This document shows, in pieces, positions 17,889 through 26,562 of a stretch of 64,000 nt of DNA; position 1 is the first letter of the stretch, and the number at the start of each line of letters is the position of its first letter. This stretch comes from Flavobacterium panici (GTDB taxonomy: Bacteria; Bacteroidota; Bacteroidia; Flavobacteriales; Flavobacteriaceae), in NCBI RefSeq assembly GCF_903819335.1, contig NZ_CAIJDE010000047.1, forward strand, positions 62,001-126,000, in the 5' to 3' direction. The position numbers and the translations under genes were made by a program. Below the pieces are notes generated by a model. The model was not told the DNA's origin, did no database searches, and was given only the letters and a program-made list of their open reading frames with translations.

Positions 17889-19322
17889 ATGAATTATACA
17901 CAAACACCTCAGGCTGCAGCACCAGAATTAAGCGATATACAAGGCCTTATCATAAACGGTTATACGCATCCGTGTTCTGTACATATGCTTTTTAAATTCG
18001 ATAACAACATTTCTAATTTAAAATATATTCAGGATTTTTTTAAGGATTTGCTTCCATACCTGCAAAGTGCAGAAGACTGGGGCGCTTTAAAACCTGAAAT
18101 CATGTTGAATATTGGTCTTACGGCTAACGGAATTGAAATTGTAAAACCAAGTCTTAATGTTCAAAATTCCAGCTTTCCTTCTACGTTTAAAAAAGGCCCG
18201 TGGGATGTCAATAATGCACAGCAATCTTTAGGAGATTATGGCACAGGTGCACCTGATCAATGGTGGAATCAAAAATTCAGTAATGAAGATGTGCATTGTG
18301 TGGTGCATGCGTATGCAATGAACCCAACGGCACAGGAAAAAATTGTAGGCATTATAACTGATGCCGCCCTGAAAAGCAACGGAATGGTTACGGAGTTGAA
18401 ACCATTAGAGTCTGAAAGCGGAAGATTAGAACAATATCTATTAGTGCCATCCGATTATATTCATTTTCGCTACAGGGATTCAATTGATGAACCTAATTTG
18501 AATGATAATCCTGCGGGAAAAGATCAGCAAGACCTCAACAACTTTTTAATAGGTTACAGTACGCTTCCCAATCCAATTCCGGGGCCACTTTCAGGGCCAG
18601 AAGCTGCTTTTGCTAAAAACGGCTGTTATAATGCGTTTCGAATTTTGTATCAGGATGTTGAAGCTTTTAATAACTTTCTTGATACACAGGCTGAATCGAT
18701 TGCACCGCAAATTAAAAACACGAAGGATTATGCAGAAGAATGGCTTGCTGCGAAAATGTGCGGAAGATGGAGAAATGGTTCTCCATTAGTACTTTCGCCA
18801 GACAAACCGGAACATGATACTTCTAAAGCTACTGATTTTGGTTATTTAAAAGATGATATGCAAGGGCTTAAATGTCCGTTTTCTGCACATACAAGAGTAT
18901 CAAATCCACGTGATGAAGGTGTTGAAGTAGCTGGTTCAGATACGGTTCCGCGTATTATAAGACGAGGAATGCCGTATGGTCCGCCTTTATCAATTGATCC
19001 TAAAGCAGACCGCGGATTGATTGGTTTATTTCTTTGTGGCGATTTAAGCAGTCAGTTTGAAACGCTTTACGGATGGATTAACCTGAATAATTTCAGCAAT
19101 GTTTTTGATCCTGCCGAAAATACGCCGCAAGATCCTTTGGTTGCGAATCGTATTGTGCCGCTACCGGGCAATATCGATCCTAATTTTACGATTCCTATGG
19201 AAGATGGAAACAACATTGTTATCGATGGGCCTCTGCCTCAATTTGTAGTAACCCGTGGAACGGCTTATTTGCTTCTGCCTTCTATTTCGGCACTTACTGC
19301 AATAGCAAATGGCGAAGCGTAA
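17889..19322 (+). CDS. DyP-type heme peroxidase
   Basis: This 477-residue soluble protein matches dye-decolourising peroxidases. Proximal heme ligand His334 lies in CPFSAHTRVSNPRD, followed by RIIRRGMPYGPP. The distal GxxDG-type motif appears as FRYRDSIDEP near residue 199, keeping the Asp but with Ser for the final Gly. GRWRNGSPLVLS near 296 is also typical. DyP enzymes oxidise dyes, phenolics or other donors with hydrogen peroxide and some are loaded into encapsulins; no encapsulin gene is seen here. No signal peptide is visible. The gene is preceded by an unknown 150-residue protein gene and followed by a terminator. Confidence 0.85.
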   Translation: MNYTQTPQAAAPELSDIQGLIINGYTHPCSVHMLFKFDNNISNLKYIQDFFKDLLPYLQSAEDWGALKPEIMLNIGLTANGIEIVKPSLNVQNSSFPSTFKKGPWDVNNAQQSLGDYGTGAPDQWWNQKFSNEDVHCVVHAYAMNPTAQEKIVGIITDAALKSNGMVTELKPLESESGRLEQYLLVPSDYIHFRYRDSIDEPNLNDNPAGKDQQDLNNFLIGYSTLPNPIPGPLSGPEAAFAKNGCYNAFRILYQDVEAFNNFLDTQAESIAPQIKNTKDYAEEWLAAKMCGRWRNGSPLVLSPDKPEHDTSKATDFGYLKDDMQGLKCPFSAHTRVSNPRDEGVEVAGSDTVPRIIRRGMPYGPPLSIDPKADRGLIGLFLCGDLSSQFETLYGWINLNNFSNVFDPAENTPQDPLVANRIVPLPGNIDPNFTIPMEDGNNIVIDGPLPQFVVTRGTAYLLLPSISALTAIANGEA

Positions 19323-19355
19323 ATAATTAGTTAAAAATTGTTGTTAGAAAAAATA

Positions 19356-19388
19356 AAAAAACCATCTGCGCCGGCGGATGGTTTTTAG
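19356..19388. terminator. Bidirectional terminator between DyP gene and receiver-like gene
   Basis: AAACCATC...GATGGTTT forms a stem with further G-C pairing around a GCCG-type loop, flanked by A-runs on the left and T-runs on the right. It can therefore serve both the DyP gene (+) and the convergent gene ending at 19405 (-). Confidence 0.85.
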
Positions 19389-19404
19389 CTTTTATTGAGT
19401 TTAT

Positions 19405-19857
19405 TTACATCATAAAATACAGTGCTCTCTGCAGTATTTCGAGTTGTTTTTCGATCATGTTGGATATTACAAATTTCTTATCCGGTAATTTTGGAATGTG
19501 GCTGGAGGATTTCTTAAAATTGAATTTTAAATCCTGCAAAACTTCTATTTTGGTTTTTGAGGCATCTATTAAAAATAAACCTTTGATTTCGCCTATTAAT
19601 GACATGCTGTTGTAAAGGTGTTTACTAAACAGGCAAACCATAAAATTTGCTTTTATACTTTCTAATTTGAAAAATTCTACGAGTTCCGAATACTCATAGA
19701 TTACAAATACAGAATAATCGTATTGGTTTGATTTATTCTCGTTTTTCAATAAAAAAGAGTCTTCAGAAAATTCAAAGTCATTTTTAAATTTTCTTTTAAA
19801 CATTTTTAAAAAAATCCCTTTATTGTCCCTAACTAAAACTCTTTTTTTTCTGATCAT
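19405..19857 (-). CDS. Hypothetical protein, possibly degenerate response-regulator receiver fold
   Basis: This 150-residue soluble protein starts MIRKKRVLVRDNKG. The alternating hydrophobic strands (KRVLVRD, YDYSVFVIYE, NFMVCLFSKHLY, KGLFLIDAS) look like a CheY-type alpha/beta fold, but the acidic phosphoacceptor pocket is not clearly preserved. I therefore treat a receiver-like or pseudo-receiver role as a guess. It is on the same strand as the polysaccharide locus, 417 bases beyond its last gene, and shares a bidirectional terminator with the DyP gene. It might regulate polysaccharide output, but the sequence does not show this. Confidence 0.55.
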   Translation of the reverse strand: MIRKKRVLVRDNKGIFLKMFKRKFKNDFEFSEDSFLLKNENKSNQYDYSVFVIYEYSELVEFFKLESIKANFMVCLFSKHLYNSMSLIGEIKGLFLIDASKTKIEVLQDLKFNFKKSSSHIPKLPDKKFVISNMIEKQLEILQRALYFMM

Positions 19858-20273
19858 CTCTTAAGAATTAGCATTTAACTTTTCTTATAAATAAATTATA
19901 TTTTAATAATACAGTGATAGAAAATTTCTTTGAAATATAAAATCAGAGCCTTTTTATATCATGAAATTTAAAAGATAAAAGGATATTTAAAACAAGAAAT
20001 TAAAGAGTGTCTAAAGGTAGTACAACAATGAGGAATTAAGATAAATGTAAAAGGAAATGAGCCCAATATATATCGAGCTCATTTTTATCTTATTTGGTTA
20101 TAAATCGTGTAAACTTTTGAGTGCAGTTTATTTGTAGGTGGTTCTTGGTGAAAATATTAGTAAAGAATCAAAAAATCAACGAAGATGTTTACTTCATAAA
20201 AAATAAAAGGCTTGTTGTTTTCTTTTTAAGCTGTAAGTAAGTGTTTGAGTTAAATTGTAAATTAGAAAAAATC
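19858..20273. other. Intergenic region with terminator-like hairpin at the end of the polysaccharide locus
   Basis: No gene is apparent in these 416 bases. AAATGAGC (20055-20062) pairs with GCTCATTT (20076-20083) around a 13-base loop, with T-rich sequence on both sides. Read on the minus strand this is the first candidate terminator after the last gene of the polysaccharide locus. The remaining sequence is AT-rich and would hold the promoter of the receiver-like gene. Confidence 0.45.
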
Positions 20274-20477
20274 TTAAATACCTGCATTAAGGTTTGGTGT
20301 ATCTGCGGTACTTAAGCTTTTTAGCTTTTTTATTTTATCATTCAATTTCAAAACCCGGTCGAGTTGTTTTTGCTGAATCGTGTATTTAGTATAATATCTA
20401 TACCATTCTTTTCCAATAAAAAAGGTGGTCACAGAAACTCCTGTGAGTACACCAATAAAGTAATTAGTAATGTCCAT
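20274..20477 (-). CDS. Small membrane-anchored hypothetical protein
   Basis: This 67-residue protein has one N-terminal transmembrane segment (about 4-22, NYFIGVLTGVSVTTFFIG) followed by a basic, helix-prone cytoplasmic part (residues 25-55, many Lys and Gln) that could form a short coiled coil. It starts 18 bases after the sugar-phosphate transferase gene and is the last gene of the polysaccharide locus. It might be a small partner of the initiating transferase, but no family is recognised. Confidence 0.6.
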   Translation of the reverse strand: MDITNYFIGVLTGVSVTTFFIGKEWYRYYTKYTIQQKQLDRVLKLNDKIKKLKSLSTADTPNLNAGI

Positions 20478-20495
20478 AATTTCTAGTTTTTAAAT

Positions 20496-21896
20496 TTAAA
20501 AAGCATTTTTATCTCCTTTCAGAGTTACAATAACGGTTAACAAGCAAATCTTAATATCTGTAATTAAACTCCAGCGCTGCAGGTATTGTATGTCTGTAGT
20601 AACGCGGCGTTTCATGTCGACTACCCTTTTGGTTTCCCCTCTAAGTCCGGAAACCTGAGCCAGTCCTGTAATTCCTGGTTTAACAAAATGGCGAACCATG
20701 AAATTATTGATATGACAATTGTAATCTGTTGTGTGTTTAATCATATGCGGGCGCGGCCCAACAATACTCATATTTCCCATCAAAACATTAAAAAACTGGG
20801 GCATTTCATCTAAACTTGTCCTTCGCAGGAATTTTCCAATTGGCGTAACTCTCGAATCTCCTTTTCTGGCCTGCTGACTTTCATCTCCGGAATTCATGTA
20901 CATGCTTCGAAACTTATAACACCAAAAAGGTTCATTTTTTTTGCCTGTTCGCATTTGTTTAAATAAAACCGGGCCTTTGCTCTGTCTTTTAATCAAAATA
21001 GCCAGTAAAGGATAAAGCCAGGACATGATAAAAACAATCACCATAAGGCTGAAAATAATATCAAATATTCTTTTAATCAATCTGTTATAAGCATTTTGTA
21101 ACGGCTCAAAACGAGGTTTAATAACATGGAAATTATTTAAATGACTGGAGTTAAAATGTTTTTTTGAGATGGATGAAAAGTCAGGGACAAATTTTAAACG
21201 CATGCAGTATTTGTCACCAAGTTCAAAAAAATAATTTAAATCTGAAATAAAATCTGGCTTCGATACAATATATAATTCATTAATATGATCTCTGGATGCA
21301 TTATGAATGGCTTCAGAAAGTGCTTCGCTAAATTCTTCATTGCTTTTATAGTCTGCAGTCGAATTTTCATTAAGAATACCCAAAAACTGAATAAAAAACG
21401 AATTGGTTTCCAGATGAGAGGCTAACTCAATACTCGTTTTATTAAATCCCCATATGGCGACTGTATATTGTTTAAAAACCCATCCTTTAATTTCTCCTAT
21501 TATCAGCGTAAATAAAATTCTGGACAGCAAGAAATAGAACAGTAAAAAGCTCAACTGAAACAAATTAGCCCGACTCCCAAAAAAGTAAAGAACGTTATCC
21601 TGAAAAATAAAAATATAACTGTGCCACAAGATTCTCTGTGTAAAAAAAGCACGCCAGCTGTTGCGAAAAAAGTACTCCAGACTAAAAAGAACATCTATTC
21701 GATACAATTGAAAATAGGTTACAGAGAATAACCAGCTTAAAATTGTAATAGGAATCATTTTATCCAAAAGCAAAGCATTCCAGCCTATCTTCTCTTCGCT
21801 TGCAAAATTCAGGAACACTATAGTACCAAGTATCATAGCGATCATGTCTGCAATTGCACAGCAGATTATGAAGGTAAATTTATGTCTGTTTCGCAT
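20496..21896 (-). CDS. Polyprenyl glycosylphosphotransferase initiating polysaccharide repeat-unit synthesis (WcaJ/WbaP-like)
   Basis: This 466-residue protein has four N-terminal membrane helices (about 10-120), a central CoA-binding-like soluble region (WGFNKTSIELASHL), a hydrophobic hairpin near 285-305 and a C-terminal bacterial sugar transferase domain. Signature blocks are PVLFKQMRTGKKNEPFWCYK FRSM, RTSLDEMPQFFNVL (catalytic Asp-Glu pair) and MSIVGPRP, with PGITGLAQVSG. It transfers a hexose-1-phosphate from a nucleotide sugar to undecaprenyl phosphate at the inner membrane, the committed step of Wzx/Wzy-dependent synthesis. Its start overlaps the VanZ-like gene by 31 bases, indicating translational coupling. 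Confidence 0.93.
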   Translation of the reverse strand: MRNRHKFTFIICCAIADMIAMILGTIVFLNFASEEKIGWNALLLDKMIPITILSWLFSVTYFQLYRIDVLFSLEYFFRNSWRAFFTQRILWHSYIFIFQDNVLYFFGSRANLFQLSFLLFYFLLSRILFTLIIGEIKGWVFKQYTVAIWGFNKTSIELASHLETNSFFIQFLGILNENSTADYKSNEEFSEALSEAIHNASRDHINELYIVSKPDFISDLNYFFELGDKYCMRLKFVPDFSSISKKHFNSSHLNNFHVIKPRFEPLQNAYNRLIKRIFDIIFSLMVIVFIMSWLYPLLAILIKRQSKGPVLFKQMRTGKKNEPFWCYKFRSMYMNSGDESQQARKGDSRVTPIGKFLRRTSLDEMPQFFNVLMGNMSIVGPRPHMIKHTTDYNCHINNFMVRHFVKPGITGLAQVSGLRGETKRVVDMKRRVTTDIQYLQRWSLITDIKICLLTVIVTLKGDKNAF

Positions 21897-22297
21897 TTTT
21901 TAAATTTTTTGAATAAATTGTAAAACAATCCTCCTGCTATACTTCCTATAATTCCATAAACAACATCCATGATATCGGGGTTTCTTTTTTGAACTATAAA
22001 CTGTCCTCCTTCGGCTATACAAACAATTATGGCAGCGATGCCTATGTTTTGTATAAAGTTTAAATTTTTGCTTTGATTTGTTTCATTCGGGCTCTTTTGC
22101 TGTACATATGCTTCTAACAGAAAACCAACGGCTAAAAAAGGAACAGCAGTACGCAGATTGTAATAATGATTACTCCAATTTAAAAGCCATCTTGGTAAAT
22201 AACTTTCGGTTCTTAAACTGGGATCGGGGAGCCAGGAAAAATAGAAAACAACACCAATAACGACAAGCAATATCAACAGAACTATTTTTTGAAACAT
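21866..22297 (-). CDS. VanZ-like family membrane protein
   Basis: This 143-residue protein has four predicted membrane segments (about 4-20, 52-66, 82-100 and 110-128). The VanZ-type block AEGGQFIVQKRNPDIMDVVYGIIGSIAGG near residues 98-126 contains the conserved Glu, Gln, Arg and Asp residues. In Bacteroidota such genes are frequent in exopolysaccharide loci; the biochemical role is not settled. It overlaps the downstream initiating transferase gene and follows the Wzc gene by 73 bases. Confidence 0.82.
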   Translation of the reverse strand: MFQKIVLLILLVVIGVVFYFSWLPDPSLRTESYLPRWLLNWSNHYYNLRTAVPFLAVGFLLEAYVQQKSPNETNQSKNLNFIQNIGIAAIIVCIAEGGQFIVQKRNPDIMDVVYGIIGSIAGGLFYNLFKKFKKCETDINLPS

Positions 22298-22370
22298 TGT
22301 TCACTATTTATTTTTTTAGTAAATGTGCTTTTATTATTTGGGGTGAATTTGCGGCGGGAAAAAACATAAC

Positions 22371-24710
22371 TTAGGCTTCTTTTATTCTAAGACCTCTTTT
22401 ATACCAAGGTCTCTTTATTTTCAATTCCTGATACTGATAACCGTAGTTTCGGCCATAACCATATCCGTATGCTGTTTTCATATTTACGGCATTGATCAAA
22501 ATACCAACATTCCTTAATTGCTCTTTTTTAATAAAATTACTTACCTGAACTAAATTGCTCTTATCTGTATAATCGTATTTTACAACAAATACGGTAACAT
22601 CTGCCAAATGACTAAAATTGAGCGTGTCAGACACTATTTGTACCGGAGCCGTATCTAATATTATAAAGTCATATAGATCTTTTGCTTCTTCAATTAAGGC
22701 TTCAAAATTAGAGTTGGTGATTAGTTGAGAAGGATTTGGAGGAACTTCGCCAGCAAGCAAAATGTCAAGGTTTTTAGAATAATTAGTGTCTTTTTGCAAA
22801 AACTCTTTCCAGTCATCATTTTTATTCGCCAGGTAATTGGTAAGACCTGATACGTTTTTGTTGATATTGAAATATTCATGCAATTGAGGATTTCTTAAAT
22901 CAACACCAATTAGTAATACTTTTTTATTAAGGTTACTAATGGTTACCGCATTATGAAAGGCACAAAAGGATTTTCCTTCTCCCTGAATACAAGATGTAAA
23001 AAGGATTATATTTCCTTTATCTTCCTTTTTTTTGTGCAGCAAATAGCGAATATTTGAAACTAAAGTGCGTGTTGCCTCTGCAATTAACGAATGAGAAGTC
23101 GCTGTATTTTCTAACTTTTCAGTCGTATTTATTTTAGGAATGTGTCCCAAAATAGGAATATTGGCAATTACTTTCTGAATATCTTCTTCGTTATGTACTT
23201 TGGTATCGAGATATAAACGAACGTATATTATCCCAAAAGGAAGCAGTAAACCAAACAGAAATGCGCCCAGCATAAAGGATTTAGGCTGAGGAAATATGGC
23301 TGAATAATTCGTTTCTGGCGCATTTAAGGTTTTTAAGTTGGATTCTAGAATTGCGCCGTTCAAAACTGCTTCTTCCTTTTTTTGTAATAATGCTACATAA
23401 GTTTCTTCTTTCATACTAAGATTGCTATTGATGTTCCCCAATATTTTATCTTGTGTAGGAATGTTTTTTATTTTTGAAGCGGCAATAGTTTCCTGAGTTT
23501 TATTGACGATATTGTTTTGATTTAGAAAGTTTAAATAGCCTTCTAAAGAATTCAATATTTCTTGTTTTGAAACCCTTAACTGCGTCATTAAAGTAATATA
23601 CGCCGGATTGTTTTTTTGTGCTCTCTGCAAGATTAATTCACTATCCATGAGCTTTGTATTATAATTTAAAAGCATTTGATTGACGATCGATGATTCTAAA
23701 TTATAATTAGTGCCTAAAGTTTGGCCGGCATCTCTTTTTCTGATATCGTTTATGGCATAATTGGCAAGTGAAATTTGTTTTTCGTTGAGTAAAGAACTTT
23801 CTGTTTTCTGGCTTCTGTCGGCTGTTTTTTCGGCAATATAATTGTCCATTACGGCTATTTCATTGTTTTGCAGATATCTTTCTTTTACGCTTTCGATAGA
23901 ATCTTTTTCTCTGGTAAAACTTTTTATCCTTTGATTTAAATACGTAACCGTATTGGTAAACGTTTTTTGTTTGTTGATTACAATGCTTTTGTCCAGCAGA
24001 ACGATAATTTCATTTAATATTTTTCTGGAACGTACAGGATCAGAACTAATATGGTTTAGTTCGATTGTTCCTTTTGATTTTTCATCGGATAAAACAATAA
24101 GCGATGATTTCAATTCTTTTAAAGCAGCATCTGTTGGTTCAAGATTTACTTTATATTCTTTATCAAAATAATACGATGCATTTTTCTTTGCTTTTGAGGC
24201 TAATCTAATTTTAAATGGCAGACCGTTTACCGCTTCTTTTCCATCATATCCATTTACACGGAATTTTTTTTCGGCAACAGGATCGGTTATAATAAATCCG
24301 CCTTTGTCTACTTTAATTTCATACGAAACCTGCGGTAAAGAATCTCTGGAAACCGTTAGTTTTAAAACAAAGGGAACTTCGTTTACAGCATTATTTTGTG
24401 TGGTATATACTTTTTCAAAATAACTCACATTTAGTTTCAAATTCTTTACTACACCCAGCAAAAACTCGTTAGATGTAATCAATCTGATTTCGTCGTCTAA
24501 ATTATCTTCGTTATTTTTTTGATCTGTACTAATGGTTATTATTTTCGTTTTGTCTTCTTGTTTTTTATCCAAAAAAATCATAGCCGAAGTCTGGTACGTT
24601 GGCGGCACTATTTTAATAAAAATGAATGCTGCACCTACGCATAAAATTAAACTAAGCAGGAACCAAGGCCAAAACTTGAGATACTTTAAAAATTCTTTTT
24701 TAAAATCCAT
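22371..24710 (-). CDS. wzc: Polysaccharide co-polymerase and tyrosine autokinase (Wzc-like)
   Basis: This 779-residue inner-membrane protein has an N-terminal Wzz domain with one helix at about 15-35, a long periplasmic coiled-coil region (230-450) and a second helix near 480-500. The cytoplasmic BY-kinase domain follows: Walker A in CIQGEGKSF near residue 573, Walker A' in LLIGVDLRNPQ and Walker B in FIILDTAPV. The C-terminus carries a tyrosine cluster (AYGYGYGRNYGYQYQE) for autophosphorylation. Such proteins set chain length and, with the Wza-like lipoprotein encoded just upstream, drive export. The gene ends before the VanZ-like gene in the same direction. Confidence 0.95.
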   Translation of the reverse strand: MDFKKEFLKYLKFWPWFLLSLILCVGAAFIFIKIVPPTYQTSAMIFLDKKQEDKTKIITISTDQKNNEDNLDDEIRLITSNEFLLGVVKNLKLNVSYFEKVYTTQNNAVNEVPFVLKLTVSRDSLPQVSYEIKVDKGGFIITDPVAEKKFRVNGYDGKEAVNGLPFKIRLASKAKKNASYYFDKEYKVNLEPTDAALKELKSSLIVLSDEKSKGTIELNHISSDPVRSRKILNEIIVLLDKSIVINKQKTFTNTVTYLNQRIKSFTREKDSIESVKERYLQNNEIAVMDNYIAEKTADRSQKTESSLLNEKQISLANYAINDIRKRDAGQTLGTNYNLESSIVNQMLLNYNTKLMDSELILQRAQKNNPAYITLMTQLRVSKQEILNSLEGYLNFLNQNNIVNKTQETIAASKIKNIPTQDKILGNINSNLSMKEETYVALLQKKEEAVLNGAILESNLKTLNAPETNYSAIFPQPKSFMLGAFLFGLLLPFGIIYVRLYLDTKVHNEEDIQKVIANIPILGHIPKINTTEKLENTATSHSLIAEATRTLVSNIRYLLHKKKEDKGNIILFTSCIQGEGKSFCAFHNAVTISNLNKKVLLIGVDLRNPQLHEYFNINKNVSGLTNYLANKNDDWKEFLQKDTNYSKNLDILLAGEVPPNPSQLITNSNFEALIEEAKDLYDFIILDTAPVQIVSDTLNFSHLADVTVFVVKYDYTDKSNLVQVSNFIKKEQLRNVGILINAVNMKTAYGYGYGRNYGYQYQELKIKRPWYKRGLRIKEA

Positions 24711-24773
24711 AATTATTCAATTAATTATACAACAGTATTCATAACACATAATTTCACGCTGTACTTTACTTTA

Positions 24774-25547
24774 TCACTGTGCAATAAGTAAAACGACGGC
24801 TAAAAGAGAAGCTGTTATCCCCAAAACCTGTATAGGATCTTTGATTAAACCGCCGCTGTTTGCTTTTAGTTTATTGGGCTCTACCACAATAACATCGTTC
24901 TGCCTGATTCTGAAATTTGGATTGTTCATCCAGGAAGCTGTGGTTAGATCAATATGAAAAACCAAACGTTTTCCGTCAACTTCCCTAATCAATTTGATAT
25001 CTGTTCGAACGGCAGAATAAGTTAAATCTTTTGCCAGTCCTATGGCGTCGAGAAGGCTGATAGATTCTTCGCTAAAAGGGATTACGCCGGGTGAATTTAC
25101 TTCTCCCAAAATGGTAAATTTATTGTTGAGTACCCGAACCTGCACGGTAGGATTTACTAAATAACCTTCGCCTATTAAGCGTTCTTTTATTTTTTGTTCT
25201 GCATTAGTTGGCGTTAAGCCGCCTACTTTTACTTCATTTAAAATAGGCATCATGATATTTCCCTGCGGAGTTACTAAATATCCTGATAATTTCATCATTT
25301 CTACAGAAGTTTGTCCGTTGGTAGTTCCCACATTCATATTAAAAGGCGCCGCTACCACAGGATTAAGATCTCCTACATCTATTTTTAAAATATCGTTGGG
25401 CTGTATTTTGGTCGATGTATAAACTAAAGTCGAGTTTGCATAGCTGTCTAAATCTTGTAAATACAGCATTTCTTTTTTTGTAGTACAAGACTGAAGCATT
25501 AATAAAAGCAATAAAAATATCGGAAGTAAAATTTTCTTCATGTTCAT
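24774..25547 (-). CDS. Polysaccharide export lipoprotein (Wza-like, Poly_export and SLBB domains)
   Basis: This 257-residue lipoprotein has a signal peptide with the lipobox LMLQSC (Cys near residue 21). The Poly_export domain (about 45-140; KIQPNDILKIDVGDLNP and the GYLVTPQGNIMMPIL block) is followed by an SLBB domain (about 145-220; FTILGEVNSPGVIPF). A hydrophobic tail near 235-256 (GITASLLAVVLLIAQ) probably reaches a membrane, as in other Bacteroidota homologues. It forms the outer-membrane export channel with the Wzc-like co-polymerase, whose gene starts 63 bases downstream. Confidence 0.93.
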   Translation of the reverse strand: MNMKKILLPIFLLLLLMLQSCTTKKEMLYLQDLDSYANSTLVYTSTKIQPNDILKIDVGDLNPVVAAPFNMNVGTTNGQTSVEMMKLSGYLVTPQGNIMMPILNEVKVGGLTPTNAEQKIKERLIGEGYLVNPTVQVRVLNNKFTILGEVNSPGVIPFSEESISLLDAIGLAKDLTYSAVRTDIKLIREVDGKRLVFHIDLTTASWMNNPNFRIRQNDVIVVEPNKLKANSGGLIKDPIQVLGITASLLAVVLLIAQ

Positions 25548-25659
25548 CGTAGTGTATTTTAGTGTTTTTTAATTACTCTAAATTCTATTGAAATAAATCT
25601 GCTTAAGACCTATGTTCACTATGATGAAAAAAATACTGATGATCAATATTTATCCTTTA

Positions 25660-26406
25660 TTAATGAACTATATACTGCCTAAGAGCGATACTTTTTTTAA
25701 GAAAGACAACAGATATTGCTGCCAGACCGTGAAACTTATAAATCTTATAATCTTCGTATAAAACTTCAAAAGCACGTTTTAAACTGGTACTCATGCCGCC
25801 CATTCTCATTTTTACGATATAGGCATCGATGTAACTCATATTAATTTTGTGCTTGTACAAATAGCGGAGCAAAAACTCGGTATCTGATGCTATTTTAAAA
25901 TCAAGGTTATATAAACCATGTTTATCAATTACAGCTTTTTTTAAATAAACTGTTGGATGAAGGGGCAGCCATCCTTTTTTCACTCTTTTGAGACTGAAAA
26001 CGCCTCCTATTCTATCGCGGATCAAACGTTCCTCTTTATCATTGGAGACATAAATTCCGTCGCCGTAAACTCCGTCGATAGTATTATCATTTTCAAAACG
26101 GGCCGCAATTCTTGAAATCGCTTTTCGATCATAAAACTCATCATCAGAATGCATTAAACCAATTACATCTCCTGTTGCCAGTTGAAAACCTTTGTTAATG
26201 GCATCGTACATACCTTTATCAGGTTCTGAAATATATTTGGAAATTCGATCTTTATAAGATTCTATAATCTCCTGTGTTCCATCTTTAGAATTACCATCGA
26301 TAATGATGTATTCGATATCAGGATAATTTTGTGAAAGCACACTTTGAATCGCTTTTTCAATCGTAGCTTTACGATTGTAACATACTGTAATTATGGTAAT
26401 TTTCAT
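25660..26406 (-). CDS. Glycosyltransferase family 2 protein
   Basis: This 248-residue cytoplasmic enzyme has a GT-A fold. Its N-terminus MKITIITVCYNRKATIEKAI and the DGNSKDGTQEII block bind the nucleotide sugar; ISEPDKGMYDAINKG and MHSDDEF supply the metal-binding acidic residues. It resembles the WcaA/WcaE group of polysaccharide transferases. It adds one sugar to the lipid-linked repeat unit; donor and linkage are not readable. Gaps of 112 and 156 bases flank it, so internal promoters in this part of the locus are possible. Confidence 0.88.
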   Translation of the reverse strand: MKITIITVCYNRKATIEKAIQSVLSQNYPDIEYIIIDGNSKDGTQEIIESYKDRISKYISEPDKGMYDAINKGFQLATGDVIGLMHSDDEFYDRKAISRIAARFENDNTIDGVYGDGIYVSNDKEERLIRDRIGGVFSLKRVKKGWLPLHPTVYLKKAVIDKHGLYNLDFKIASDTEFLLRYLYKHKINMSYIDAYIVKMRMGGMSTSLKRAFEVLYEDYKIYKFHGLAAISVVFLKKSIALRQYIVH

Positions 26407-26562
26407 CAGTAATTATACTTTAAGATAAAAATGTTACATAATTTCCATATAAAACTAAAACAAAAGATTTCTACTAAAAAAAGTTCTCGATGAACCGCCT
26501 CAATTGTCGTTAAAACCCCTAAAAGTCAAAGTTTTAAGTTGAAAATCATTTATATTATTTCC

